Under the pieces are notes generated by a model. The model worked only from the letters and a program-made list of their open reading frames with translations, did no database searches and was not told the DNA's origin. This document shows, piece by piece, positions 36,711 to 45,910 of a stretch of 64,000 nucleotides of DNA. The stretch comes from Legionella nautarum (lineage in GTDB: Bacteria > Pseudomonadota > Gammaproteobacteria > Legionellales > Legionellaceae): positions 1,045,877 to 1,109,876 of the forward strand of contig NZ_LNYO01000013.1 in the NCBI RefSeq assembly GCF_001467895.1, read 5' to 3'. The translations under genes were made by a program, and so were the position numbers. The stretch's first letter is position 1. Each line of letters starts with the position of its first letter.

Positions 36711-37879
36711 ATATATTGACCCTGAATGCTGGAAGTTCTTCTATCAAATACAAAGCCTATCAACTCATCGATCAACAACTTTCGCCTTTGGTTTCAGGTT
36801 TAATTGAAGGCATAGGAGAATCTGAAGGTGCATGGCATCACACAAAGACCAGCAAGGAAACACAGAGCCATCATTTTAAAAACCATGAACAAGCGTTTGC
36901 AGCCTTAGCCAAACAACTCAAAATTGATCTCGAAAATTATCCCATTCGTGGTGTAGGGCATCGAGTAGTCCATGGCGGTAAACACTATTTTGAACCTACT
37001 ATTATTAACGACGAGGTATTGCAAAATATTCGTGCGCTTTCTAAGCTCGCCCCGATTCATAATCCAATTAACGCGGAAGGAATCCAATTTGCCCGGCAAC
37101 ATTATCCCAATGCGGTGCATGTAGCCATTTTTGATAGCGGTTTTCATCATACAATGCCGCCTAAAGCACGTCAGTATGCGATCAATGCTGAAATTGCAAT
37201 GACCTATCAAATTCAACGTTATGGCTTTCATGGAATTAATCATGAATATGTTGCACGACAAGCAGCTCTTTTTTTAAACAAACCCTTCTCATCCTCTAAT
37301 GTGATAACCCTTCATTTAGGAAATGGTGCAAGTGCTTGTTTAATTAAAAATGGCCAGTCAATGGACACCTCTATGGGGATGACGCCTTTAGCCGGGCTTA
37401 TTATGGGTACTCGTTGCGGGGATATCGACCCTGCGATTACTCTTTATCTTCAACAACAAGGATTAGAAACTGAAGAGGTAGATGAACTATTAAATAAGCG
37501 CAGTGGTCTAAAAGGGATTGCCAATGACAATGACATGCGCCGGCTCGTTAGTCGTGCCTTGGCTGATGATGAATCGGCTCAGCTTGCCATAGACATGTAT
37601 GTCTATGCTATTCAAAAAATGATCGGCGCTTACTGCAGTCAATTAGCTGATTTGGATGCCTTAGTATTTACTGGTGGAGTCGGTGAAAATGCTACATTGA
37701 TACGAGAAAAAATCATAGCGCCCTTGCATCACCTAGGGTTTAAATTAGATAAGGAATTAAACATAGCTCATAGCAAAGAAACCTGCCATCCGATTTCCAA
37801 ATCAGGTAAACCTATTTTAGTTATTCGTGGCGATGAAGAAGCGCTTATCGCAGAAAAGGTGGCTCTTTGTATTAAGTGA
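36707..37879 (+). CDS. ackA: acetate kinase
   Basis: A 390-residue enzyme that makes ATP and acetate from acetyl phosphate, or the reverse. Motifs in order: NAGSSSIKYK at the start, GHRVVHGG (near 84), FDSGFHHTMP (near 140), RYGFHGINHEYV (near 170), LHLGNGASACLIKNGQSMD (near 198) and FTGGVGENA (near 315). With pta it forms the acetate-overflow/activation pathway. Acetyl phosphate can also phosphorylate response regulators. Confidence 0.96.
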   Translation: MNILTLNAGSSSIKYKAYQLIDQQLSPLVSGLIEGIGESEGAWHHTKTSKETQSHHFKNHEQAFAALAKQLKIDLENYPIRGVGHRVVHGGKHYFEPTIINDEVLQNIRALSKLAPIHNPINAEGIQFARQHYPNAVHVAIFDSGFHHTMPPKARQYAINAEIAMTYQIQRYGFHGINHEYVARQAALFLNKPFSSSNVITLHLGNGASACLIKNGQSMDTSMGMTPLAGLIMGTRCGDIDPAITLYLQQQGLETEEVDELLNKRSGLKGIANDNDMRRLVSRALADDESAQLAIDMYVYAIQKMIGAYCSQLADLDALVFTGGVGENATLIREKIIAPLHHLGFKLDKELNIAHSKETCHPISKSGKPILVIRGDEEALIAEKVALCIK

Positions 37880-37894
37880 AATTATTAATTCAAC

Positions 37895-37918
37895 AATGTT
37901 GGGCCAAGGCCCAACATT
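37895..37918. terminator. bidirectional terminator between ackA and the kinase gene
   Basis: AATGTTGGGCC / GGCCCAACATT forms an 11-bp palindrome around AA, followed by TTTT on the plus strand. It sits between the two convergent stops and touches the stop of the leftward kinase gene. The core matches a repeated hairpin seen at 14.7 kb. Confidence 0.75.
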
Positions 37919-38980
37919 TTAATCAACCAGAGTTTCGAGCTCTTGACTCGCTTTACGATAAAGTTGTTGGGCAAAACTATAGTTCGTTGCGACAAATCGC
38001 TTTTTAATTGCTAAAACTTTCTCATGAGAAAGACGGGCACCGTATTGCCCCACGACTTCTGTAGCCGCTTTATTAGCCAATTCAATCGCTAATTGCGGAG
38101 CATAACCATGCGTTATGGCGTAAAGATAAGCGCCCGCAAACATGTCTCCAGCACCAACCGTATCAATTGCTTGTGCGGCAATTGTTGGAATAACGACAAG
38201 TTCATTATCTATCGCGAGCATAGCGCCTCTACTACCACAAGTGACAACCAAATGTTTTGCAAAAGGTTGCAAAAGTGCAACAGCAATTTCCAAATTATCA
38301 GCTTGGCTAAATAACAGCGCCTCTTCCTCATTGCAAAATAAAAGATCGACTTTTCCATCAATGATCGTGAGTAATTCATTTTTAAAATAACGAACCATAT
38401 TCGGATCAGAAAGCGTCAAGGCCACTTTTGTATTCGCTGCGCGTGCGTGTTGTCTAGCAACTAATAATGCTTTTCTTGCTGTGGGGGAAGTAACTAAATA
38501 CCCTTCAAGATAAATATATTCTGAGGAGGCAATCGCATCTAAATCAAGCACTTCTGGACACAAGGTTTCAGAAATACCTAAATGCGTATTCATTGTTCGT
38601 TGCGCATCCTCTGTTACTAAAACTAGACATTGACCCGTCACACCTGGAGTAAGTGTTTTTAAAGTCAAATTACAATCAAGACCTAAGGCTGTTAGTTCTC
38701 CCAGAAATAAACGACCTGCCTCATCATCAGCTACTTTACAACTATAAAAACCGCGCCCTCCAAACTGACTGAAGGCGATCATAGTATTAGCTGCAGAACC
38801 TCCACAGCCGCTGTGACAAAACGAATCCGCTAAAGCGTCCGTTAAACGATGATGCGTTGCTTCATCCGTGAGTGTCATGACGTTTTTTTCGATATTTAGT
38901 GCTCGCAAAAACTCATCATTGACTACAGCATCTCTATCTAACAAAGCATTACCTACACCATAAACATGGTATTTCTTCAT
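37919..38980 (-). CDS. PfkB-family kinase, probable adenosine kinase
   Basis: A 353-residue ribokinase-fold enzyme. The N-terminal YGVGNALLDRDAVV is typical of the adenosine-kinase-like branch. CHSGCGGSAANTMIAFSQFGG (about 56-76) is the substrate/PfkB-1 region, and AIDTVGAGDMFAGAYLYA (about 276-293) is the PfkB-2 signature with the catalytic Asp. It likely phosphorylates a nucleoside, perhaps adenosine, but a sugar cannot be ruled out. Its ATG shares one base with the hemL stop (TAATG), suggesting coupling to hemL. Confidence 0.85.
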   Translation of the reverse strand: MKKYHVYGVGNALLDRDAVVNDEFLRALNIEKNVMTLTDEATHHRLTDALADSFCHSGCGGSAANTMIAFSQFGGRGFYSCKVADDEAGRLFLGELTALGLDCNLTLKTLTPGVTGQCLVLVTEDAQRTMNTHLGISETLCPEVLDLDAIASSEYIYLEGYLVTSPTARKALLVARQHARAANTKVALTLSDPNMVRYFKNELLTIIDGKVDLLFCNEEEALLFSQADNLEIAVALLQPFAKHLVVTCGSRGAMLAIDNELVVIPTIAAQAIDTVGAGDMFAGAYLYAITHGYAPQLAIELANKAATEVVGQYGARLSHEKVLAIKKRFVATNYSFAQQLYRKASQELETLVD

Positions 38981-40275
38981 TAGGCCCTAACTCCTGATAA
39001 ACTTGCTAATACAGATTCGGCAGCAAGATGGGTTAAACGAAGTTCTTCCTGATGATGAGCAGCGGATACAAACCCTGCCTCATACATTGAAGGTGCAAAA
39101 TACACCCCTTTTTGCAGCATACCATGGAAAAATTGTTTAAATAACGTTTCATTTGATGAAGCAACATCCGCGTAATCAAAAACTTGCTTCTTATGATTAA
39201 AGCAAAATCCAAACATTCCACCTAAAGAGGCACAATTAAAAGGAATATTAAAAGCGTCCACAACTTCGGCCAAGCCCTTAATCAAAGCATCGGTATTTGC
39301 AGAAAGTTGCTCATAAAAACCTGGTTTTTCCAATTCAGTTAAAGTAGCTAAACCTGCTGCCATAGCTAAAGGATTACCTGATAAAGTACCAGCCTGATAG
39401 ATAGGACCCTCAGGAGCAAGATGGGACATAATCGCAGCCTTGCCTCCAACAGCACCAACTGGCATGCCACCACCAATTACTTTCCCTAAAGTCGTTAGAT
39501 CGGGGTTAATACCAAACACCGCTTGTGCACCACCCAAAGCAACCCTAAACCCTGTCATGACTTCATCAAAGATAAGTAAAGCATTATGAGCATCACAAAG
39601 CTCGCGTAAACCTTCCAAAAAACCAGGTTTAGGTAGGACAAACCCCATATTACCCGCTACAGGTTCGAGAATAATGCCGGCAATATCATGGGAATATTCC
39701 TCAAACAGTCGAGCGGTTTGCTCGAGGTTATTGAAATCGGCGGTGAGGGTATGCTCTGTTATACTGGCAGGAATACCTGGCGTTGAAGGGATACCTAAGG
39801 TTAATACACCCGATCCCGCTTTAACCAGTAGACTATCACTATGTCCATGATAGCAGCCATTGAACTTAATAATTTTATTTTTACCGGTATAGCCGCGTGC
39901 GAGGCGTATGGCAGTCATTGTGGCCTCAGTACCGGAATTGACCATGCGTAGTTTTTCAATATTCGGCATCAGAGCAATAATTTTTTGCGCCAGTTTGACT
40001 TCTAACTCAGTAGGTGCGCCAAAACTCATTCCACTAAGTAATACTTCGGTTACTGCATTGACCACTGATGGATAGCAATGACCGAGAATTAATGGCCCCC
40101 ACGAACCTACATAATCAATATAAGAGCGGTTATCAACGTCGATTAGGTAAGCGCCTTTCCCTTGCTTGAAAAAAATAGGCTCGCCACCTACTCCTTTGAA
40201 TGCGCGTACCGGTGAATTTACCCCGCCGGGGATAACCGCTTGCGCCTGGGAAAATAATTGTTGAGAATTAGTCAT
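38980..40275 (-). CDS. hemL: glutamate-1-semialdehyde 2,1-aminomutase
   Basis: A 431-residue PLP enzyme making 5-aminolevulinate for heme by the C5 pathway. [16 protein letters not shown] opens the protein. [19 protein letters not shown] (about 109-127), the DEVMTGFR motif (near 240) and the Schiff-base Lys in [17 protein letters not shown] (near 267) are all conserved. SD GGAGC precedes the ATG. hemJ, another heme gene, lies less than 1 kb away in the same direction. Confidence 0.96.
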   Translation of the reverse strand: MTNSQQLFSQAQAVIPGGVNSPVRAFKGVGGEPIFFKQGKGAYLIDVDNRSYIDYVGSWGPLILGHCYPSVVNAVTEVLLSGMSFGAPTELEVKLAQKIIALMPNIEKLRMVNSGTEATMTAIRLARGYTGKNKIIKFNGCYHGHSDSLLVKAGSGVLTLGIPSTPGIPASITEHTLTADFNNLEQTARLFEEYSHDIAGIILEPVAGNMGFVLPKPGFLEGLRELCDAHNALLIFDEVMTGFRVALGGAQAVFGINPDLTTLGKVIGGGMPVGAVGGKAAIMSHLAPEGPIYQAGTLSGNPLAMAAGLATLTELEKPGFYEQLSANTDALIKGLAEVVDAFNIPFNCASLGGMFGFCFNHKKQVFDYADVASSNETLFKQFFHGMLQKGVYFAPSMYEAGFVSAAHHQEELRLTHLAAESVLASLSGVRA

Positions 40276-40407
40276 GACTGCTCCATTGCCTAAAATAGGC
40301 GATTATTTTACCTTATTTACCAGCATGGACAAAATTATATGAGGCTAAGCTTTACAATCAGGCACGCAATAGCTAAATTAGCCCCTTTAAATTTAGAGCA
40401 AAAACAA

Positions 40408-40584
40408 ATGCAAGAGTACAAAAAATATATATGCGTTATCTGTGGGTTTATTTATGATGAAGCCGAAGGATGGCCAGAAGATGGTATTGAACCCGGAACT
40501 CGTTGGGAAGATGTCCCAGAAAATTGGTTCTGTCCTGATTGTGGTGCAGGGAAAGAAGATTTTGAAATGATAGAGATTGAATAG
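40408..40584 (+). CDS. rubredoxin
   Basis: A 58-residue electron carrier. Iron is held by two Cys pairs, CVICGF (start) and CPDCGAGK (near 44), with the rubredoxin [20 protein letters not shown] in between. The start was set at the ATG giving [13 protein letters not shown], the normal rubredoxin N-terminus; the frame extends 23 codons upstream but that part has no family match. It is divergent from hemL. Partner reductase is not visible. Confidence 0.93.
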   Translation: MQEYKKYICVICGFIYDEAEGWPEDGIEPGTRWEDVPENWFCPDCGAGKEDFEMIEIE

Positions 40585-40597
40585 CTAGTCGGATGGG

Positions 40598-40866
40598 TTG
40601 ATTTAAGGCTTCGAGACAACCTGACGGCTCCGGTCATCCTCAGGCTCTCGAAGGACTCAGCCCGAACGGATTGATAGCTGAAAAACATTATCGTTTTTAA
40701 TTAACCGTTAGGGCACTGAGGTATCCCCACGAAATTAAATATATACTAGTTTAGTTCACTGATTGTTTTGTTTATACCGTTCGCACTGAGCAAGCGCGCA
40801 GCGCTGTCTCGAAGTGTCGCAAAAGACCCTTCAAGAACATCAGGATGACCGGAGCCGTCACGAAGC
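40598..40866. repeat. nested inverted repeats of the CCGTTCGNACTGAG family (family B, copy 3)
   Basis: The outer arms are an exact 18-base inverted repeat (GACGGCTCCGGTCATCCT at 40623-40640, AGGATGACCGGAGCCGTC at 40842-40859). Inside are CTCAGCCCGAACGG, a CCGTTAGGGCACTGAGG unit and a CCGTTCGCACTGAGCAAGCG unit with GCAGCGCTGTCTCGAAG. It occupies nearly all of the 305-base gap between convergent rubredoxin and hemJ. Looks like several insertions of one palindromic element. Confidence 0.75.
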
Positions 40867-40889
40867 CTAGCTATCCCCAACAAACAATC

Positions 40890-41312
40890 CTAGAACGGTT
40901 TCACAACCACCAATAACACAATCCCAATCAACAACAGCGTCGGTAACTCATTAAATATTCGATAAAATCTAGGCGTTCTACTATTTTTATCTTGCGCAAA
41001 GGCTTTACGAAAATGCCCGCAAGTTAAATGATAAATCCACAATAAAATCACCAAACCTAGTTTCGCATGCATCCAAGGCGTTTTTAAATAATACGGTAGA
41101 TTATAGCTAAACAATAAAATACCTAGCAATGAAGTTAAGAGTGCCGATGGCCAAGTAATACCGAAGTAAAGACGTCGCTCCATTACTTTAAAACGCTCAA
41201 TACTTAGTTTATCCGCAGCTTCTGCATGATAAACAAACAGTCTTGGTAAGTAAAAAAGCCCGGCAAACCAAGCAACCATGGCAATAATATGAAACGCTTT
41301 TATCATTAACAT
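40890..41312 (-). CDS. hemJ: protoporphyrinogen IX oxidase HemJ
   Basis: A 140-residue membrane protein (UPF0093/HemJ) with four transmembrane helices. The conserved His is in KAFHIIAMVAWFAGLFYLPR (near 8), and the family stretch MERRLYFGITWPSALLTSL (about 44-62) and conserved Lys in HAKLGLVILLW (about 83) are present. HemJ oxidises protoporphyrinogen IX in bacteria lacking HemG/HemY. The start codon follows the terC stop with no gap, so they form one transcript. An ATG two codons later is a possible alternative. Confidence 0.9.
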   Translation of the reverse strand: MLMIKAFHIIAMVAWFAGLFYLPRLFVYHAEAADKLSIERFKVMERRLYFGITWPSALLTSLLGILLFSYNLPYYLKTPWMHAKLGLVILLWIYHLTCGHFRKAFAQDKNSRTPRFYRIFNELPTLLLIGIVLLVVVKPF

Positions 41313-42035
41313 TTAGTTTCTTCTCTTATGTTTGCGGCGTGAATCTCTAACCAGGTTAAGTAATTCGACACCTAAGGAAAATCCCATAGCAAAATAAAGG
41401 TAGGCACGTGGAACATGGAAACTGAAACTATCTGCCACTAATAAAGTGCCAATCAAAATTAAGAAACTCAAGGCCAACATTTTAATCGTAGGATATTTTT
41501 CTATAAATTGACTAACTGGTTCACTGGCATAAATCATCACTAATATTGCGCAAGTAATTGCCATGGCCATAATCCAAAAACGAGAGGTCAAACCCACTGC
41601 TGTTAGCACGCTGTCTAATGAGAAAATAATATCCATGAGAGCAACTTGCAACACTACCGCTTTGAAAGATATTGAGTGATTTTGCTTTTCTTTATATTCG
41701 ATGACCTCTACACCTTCCATCTCATTGTGGATTTCTTGGGTCGCTTTTACGATCAGAAACATACCGCCGATGAGTAAGAAAATATCGCGCGCAGAAAAAG
41801 AAAACTCAGCGACAGTAAATAAAGGATGGGTCAATTTTGATAACCAAAGCGCGGAAGCCAATAACATCAACCGTGTTACCCAAGCAAAAGTTAAGCCCCA
41901 ACGCCGTGCATTTTTTCGCTGCTCTTTGGGTAATTTTTCCGTCAGAATCGACAAAAATACCAGGTTATCTATTCCAAGGACTATCTCAAGAATAATTAAG
42001 GCAAGAAGACTAAAAATAATTTCTAAAAATTCCAT
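41313..42035 (-). CDS. TerC family integral membrane protein
   Basis: A 240-residue protein with about seven transmembrane helices. Two TerC signature segments are present: ALIILEIVLGIDNLVFLSI (near 12-30) and MDIIFSLDSVLTAVGLTSRF (near 134-153), each with the acidic residues linked to metal transport. Members export Mn2+ or similar metals or support secreted-protein metalation. A charged loop (about 103-118) splits the halves. It lies directly upstream of hemJ. Confidence 0.88.
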   Translation of the reverse strand: MEFLEIIFSLLALIILEIVLGIDNLVFLSILTEKLPKEQRKNARRWGLTFAWVTRLMLLASALWLSKLTHPLFTVAEFSFSARDIFLLIGGMFLIVKATQEIHNEMEGVEVIEYKEKQNHSISFKAVVLQVALMDIIFSLDSVLTAVGLTSRFWIMAMAITCAILVMIYASEPVSQFIEKYPTIKMLALSFLILIGTLLVADSFSFHVPRAYLYFAMGFSLGVELLNLVRDSRRKHKRRN

Positions 42036-42154
42036 TCGACCACAGATCTAATAATTTTAAAGGCACCTATTGTCTATCGAATACAGTAAAAGGTAAATGA
42101 TTCACTTTTATATTCATTACCGTTATAATATTGCCGCATTCTACGAGCCAGTTG

Positions 42155-43510
42155 GTGACCACAATAATTAAGTTAATTAAAAAGCTGTTACGTAAAACAA
42201 GGACTAATCAACCGCCCGTTGATCTTAGCTATATTATTCCACGCAGCCATCATAATTTATCAAAAACTGACGTCAGTCCCAATGCCCTAAAAGTTTTGAA
42301 TCGTCTGAATAGTTCAGAATTTCAAGCTTACTTAGTAGGTGGTTCTGTGCGTGATCTTTTACTCGGCAAAGCACCTAAAGATTTCGATATAGCCACCAAT
42401 GCTACCCCCAATGAAATTAAAAAATTATTTCGTAATGCCCGAATTATTGGCCGTCGATTCAAACTAGTTCATATTATTTTCCACCGCGAAATTATTGAGG
42501 TGGCTACTTTCAGAGGTTCAGAAAGTCATGAAATTGATGACAACCAACAGACCAATGAAAGAGGAATGCTCGTTCGTGATAATGTCTACGGTACTCTTGA
42601 TCAGGATGCCTGGCGACGCGATTTCACCGTTAACTCACTTTATTACAACATTGATGACTCTTCTATTGTTGACTTTACAGGCGGAGTAAAAGATGTGCAC
42701 CAACGTACAATAAGGCTCATCGGGGATCCAGAGGTTCGTTACCAAGAAGACCCAGTGAGAATGTTAAGGGCGGTTCGTTTCAGCGCCAAGCTGCATTTTG
42801 ATATTGCCGAAGAAACAGCAGCGCCTTTACCCAAGTTATGTCACTTAATCAAACATGTCTCAAGCTCTCGTTTATTTGATGAAATGACTAAACTTTACCA
42901 ATGTGGTGAAGCGGAATCCGTGCAACGCCTATTAGTAAAATATGGTTTATTTGCTCATCTATTTGAACAAACCCACCACTTATTATCCAGTGATTACCCT
43001 GTCAATGCTTTACTTGGTATAGCCTTGGAAAATACGGATACTCGCATTCGCGACAATAAACCTGTTACACCAGCTTTTTTATTTGCAGTATTACTTTGGT
43101 TCCCCTTAAAAGACAGAGCGCTTCGTTTACAAAAAGAAGAAGGAATGGATCCGTTGCCCTCTCTAGAAAAGGCAATGTCACTGATCATTTCAGAACAAAA
43201 TCAAGTAGTCACTATTCCTAAACGTTTTACGCAGGTTATGCGTGAAATATGGTTGCTACAATTTCGTTTTCCAAGACGCTATGGTGGTCGTGCCTACAAT
43301 TTATTACAGCATCCACGATTTCGGGCTGCTTTTGATTTTCTAGCACTAAGAGCACTCGCTGGTGATGAATCGATGGAACTTGCACAATGGTGGACAAGTT
43401 TTCAAGAGGTATCTGAAGCTGAACAAGCCAATATGATTGCTTCCTTACCTAGCTCACATACTTCATCAAAACATCGACGACGCCGTAAATCAAAACCTGC
43501 TACCTCATGA
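42155..43510 (+). CDS. pcnB: poly(A) polymerase I
   Basis: A 451-residue tRNA-nucleotidyltransferase-superfamily enzyme that adds 3' poly(A) tails to RNA and so promotes decay. The head domain shows AYLVGGSVRDLLLG and KDFDIATNATPNEIK with the catalytic DxD, RRFKLVHI and WRRDFTVNSLYYN. The C-terminus is very basic (SKHRRRRKSKP), typical of PcnB rather than CCA enzyme. No ATG is present: GTG at 42155 with GAG upstream is preferred over TTG at 42131. The stop overlaps folK by 4 bases. Confidence 0.92.
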   Translation: MTTIIKLIKKLLRKTRTNQPPVDLSYIIPRSHHNLSKTDVSPNALKVLNRLNSSEFQAYLVGGSVRDLLLGKAPKDFDIATNATPNEIKKLFRNARIIGRRFKLVHIIFHREIIEVATFRGSESHEIDDNQQTNERGMLVRDNVYGTLDQDAWRRDFTVNSLYYNIDDSSIVDFTGGVKDVHQRTIRLIGDPEVRYQEDPVRMLRAVRFSAKLHFDIAEETAAPLPKLCHLIKHVSSSRLFDEMTKLYQCGEAESVQRLLVKYGLFAHLFEQTHHLLSSDYPVNALLGIALENTDTRIRDNKPVTPAFLFAVLLWFPLKDRALRLQKEEGMDPLPSLEKAMSLIISEQNQVVTIPKRFTQVMREIWLLQFRFPRRYGGRAYNLLQHPRFRAAFDFLALRALAGDESMELAQWWTSFQEVSEAEQANMIASLPSSHTSSKHRRRRKSKPATS

Positions 43511-43914
43511 TTCTTTGTTATCTAGGTCTAGGGTCTAATTTAGACTCTCCAGAACGACAACTAAGAACTGCTATTGACGCCTTACGCAAATTACCTCATT
43601 CCCGACTTATCGAAGTAGCAAGTTTTTATCGTAATGAAGCTTGGGGTAAAAAGACTCAACCCAAATTTACCAACACGGTAGCTTCTTTGCGCACTCGGCT
43701 CACCCCACAACAATTACTAAAACATTGTCTAGAAATTGAGCAGAAGCAAAAACGAGTCCGTAAAACAAGATGGGGAGCTAGGACACTCGATATCGATATT
43801 CTTCTCTATGGCTCTATGAAGATCAACAGCACTAAACTCACCATACCTCACCCAAGGATGCATGAACGCGATTTTGTCCTTAAACCCTTACAGGAATTAC
43901 TCAAATCAACTTAA
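43507..43914 (+). CDS. folK: 2-amino-4-hydroxy-6-hydroxymethyldihydropteridine pyrophosphokinase
   Basis: A 135-residue enzyme that pyrophosphorylates 6-hydroxymethyl-dihydropterin in folate synthesis. Signatures: LGLGSNL at the start, ASFYRNEAWG, PKFTNTVASL, the HPPK signature RWGARTLDIDILLYG (near 93-107) and IPHPRMHERDFVLKPL. Somewhat shorter than the usual 155-165 residues but complete in motifs. It starts within the pcnB stop (ATGA). panB/panC, which often follow, are not here. Confidence 0.93.
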   Translation: MILCYLGLGSNLDSPERQLRTAIDALRKLPHSRLIEVASFYRNEAWGKKTQPKFTNTVASLRTRLTPQQLLKHCLEIEQKQKRVRKTRWGARTLDIDILLYGSMKINSTKLTIPHPRMHERDFVLKPLQELLKST

Positions 43915-44064
43915 GACTTACTGATAGACACAGGAAGAGATCCCCAGCAGAGGACACAAGAATTACAATTAAATAAAATTAATTCAACCAACCGCTTAAT
44001 TTGATGTTATCTTTATCCCTATCTAAACTAAAATTAACTAGACAGTCTTCTAAGCGAGGGAACC

Positions 44065-44493
44065 GTGTATACTACTATCTTACATCCCACTGATTTACGC
44101 GAAAATCATTTTGATATGAGTAAACAGGCAGTGCAAATTGCCTCCCAGTTTAACGCTAAATTACATCTACTGCATGTTATTGAACCACCGGCAACCTATC
44201 AACTTGCTCAAGGTTTAGGATTTACTGAGTTGGCTGTGCCTGTTAAAGAAGATGCTGAGACAGTAATGAAGTACTTAGGAGAGGCCCTTGATATTCCTCC
44301 CGAACAACAACATGTCCAAGTTGGACCAATCAAGCAACAAATTATGGCGATGGTAAATAATCTGGGTTGTAATCTTGTTATCATCGGTAGCCATACGCCT
44401 AGAGCTGTCCCTGCATTTTTGGGGAGTACAGCTTATGCAGTGATTCATCAGGCTCCCTGCGATGTGCTAACGATACGGGCGCAAGAAGAATAG
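44065..44493 (+). CDS. universal stress protein (UspA family)
   Basis: A 142-residue single-domain Usp. It begins YTTILHPTDL, and the ATP-binding type C-terminal motif is GSHTPRAVPAFLGSTAYAVI (about 112-131), followed by CDVLTIR. The G-2x-G-9x-G(S/T) pattern is present, so nucleotide binding is likely. The GTG start has GAGGG 5 bases upstream. It is a lone gene converging on der. Confidence 0.9.
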   Translation: MYTTILHPTDLRENHFDMSKQAVQIASQFNAKLHLLHVIEPPATYQLAQGLGFTELAVPVKEDAETVMKYLGEALDIPPEQQHVQVGPIKQQIMAMVNNLGCNLVIIGSHTPRAVPAFLGSTAYAVIHQAPCDVLTIRAQEE

Positions 44494-44521
44494 CCATAGC
44501 TCGTAGTTTTGGCTAACAAAT

Positions 44522-45907
44522 CTACTTGCGCTTCTTAATATGTTTCATCAACCTTTTTTTCTTTTTGATCTGTCGATCACTTAGCTTATTTTTCTTATCC
44601 TTGAACGGATTTGCTGACCCTTTAAACTCTAACCTTAAAGGCGTTCCGACCAAGCCTAGATGAGTTACAAATGCTTTAGTCAAATATCGCTTATAGCTAT
44701 CAGGCAAAGAATCAAGTTGATTTCCATGGAGGACAATAATTGGTGGATTATGTCCGCCAGCGTGAGCATAACGCAATTTAATTCTTCGGCCATTTACAGT
44801 CGGTGGATTATGCTGACTCACAAGATCTTGCAGCAATCGAGTCAACTGTGGAGTTGAAAAAGCTTGGGTAGCTGAAGCATAGGCTTGTTCGATGTCTTTA
44901 AATAACAAGCCTACTCCGCTACCATGCAATGCTGAAATAAAGCGAATTTTAGCAAAATGCACAAAATGCAAACGGCGAGTTAATTCCTCGCGAACTTTTT
45001 CTTTATGTTCTTCATCTAAACCATCCCATTTATTGACTGCAATAACTAAAGCTTTACCGGATTCAATAATAAAACTTAAGATATGCATATCCTGCTCCGT
45101 TAGCCCTTCGCGAGCATCGAGCAGCATCATACAAACGTGAGATTCTTTAATAGCTTGTAGTGTTTTAATGACGGAAAATTTTTCAATTTTTTCATCAACG
45201 CGTGAGCGTCTGCGCACTCCTGCGGTATCGATTAAAATATAAGGTTTTTCATCTCTCACAAAAGGAATAGCTATGCTATCTCGTGTAGTTCCTGGCATAT
45301 CATAAACCACCACACGTTCCTCGCCGAGAATTCGATTAATTAGTGTCGATTTCCCAACATTGGGTCTGCCAACAAAGGTAATTTTGATTGCCTTGCCTTG
45401 TTCTGCTTCTTCGACAACTTCACTATCGATTGGTAGAGCCTGCATTAAAGAATGCATTCCTCGCCCATGTGAAGCGGAAATAGGATGGACTTCACTAAAT
45501 CCCAGGCTTTGAAATTCAGAACAAGCAATTTCTTCATCCAGTCCATCAGTTTTATTCACGATAAGAAAAACTGGTTTATTAATTTTTCGCAATCGCAGGG
45601 CTATATTTTCATCAACACCAGTTAAACCAGACCTACCGTCGACCAAAAAAAATACAATATCAGCCTCTTCAAGAGCTAGATTGGACTGTTTTGACATCAA
45701 TGCATCTACAGCTAAATCATCAACCCCTACGCCGCCAGTATCAATGACGATAAAAGGTTTATCATCGTATTCTGCTTGACCGTACTGTCTATCCCGGGTC
45801 AGTCCAGGAAAATCAGCAACTAATGCATCCTGAGTTTTTGTAAAACGATTAAAAAGAGTAGATTTGCCGACATTGGGTCGGCCAACCAAAGCAATAACTG
45901 GGATCAT
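44522..45907 (-). CDS. der: ribosome-assembly GTPase Der (EngA)
   Basis: A 461-residue GTPase with two tandem G domains needed for 50S subunit maturation. Each has its P-loop ([12 protein letters not shown] near 8 and [12 protein letters not shown] near 180), switch region (DTGG, DTAG) and base-specificity motif (NKTD near 118, NKWD near 292). The C-terminal KH-like domain (about 350-440) ends in a lysine-rich tail. It begins 3 bases after the bamB stop, at the end of the hisS-yfgM-bamB-der series. Confidence 0.97.
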   Translation of the reverse strand: MIPVIALVGRPNVGKSTLFNRFTKTQDALVADFPGLTRDRQYGQAEYDDKPFIVIDTGGVGVDDLAVDALMSKQSNLALEEADIVFFLVDGRSGLTGVDENIALRLRKINKPVFLIVNKTDGLDEEIACSEFQSLGFSEVHPISASHGRGMHSLMQALPIDSEVVEEAEQGKAIKITFVGRPNVGKSTLINRILGEERVVVYDMPGTTRDSIAIPFVRDEKPYILIDTAGVRRRSRVDEKIEKFSVIKTLQAIKESHVCMMLLDAREGLTEQDMHILSFIIESGKALVIAVNKWDGLDEEHKEKVREELTRRLHFVHFAKIRFISALHGSGVGLLFKDIEQAYASATQAFSTPQLTRLLQDLVSQHNPPTVNGRRIKLRYAHAGGHNPPIIVLHGNQLDSLPDSYKRYLTKAFVTHLGLVGTPLRLEFKGSANPFKDKKNKLSDRQIKKKKRLMKHIKKRK

Positions 45908-45910
45908 TAA

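Noticed and set aside
41701-42051. 116-codon rightward frame antisense to terC
   Set aside because: The terC protein is a clear family member with transmembrane helices; the antisense frame is basic and meaningless.
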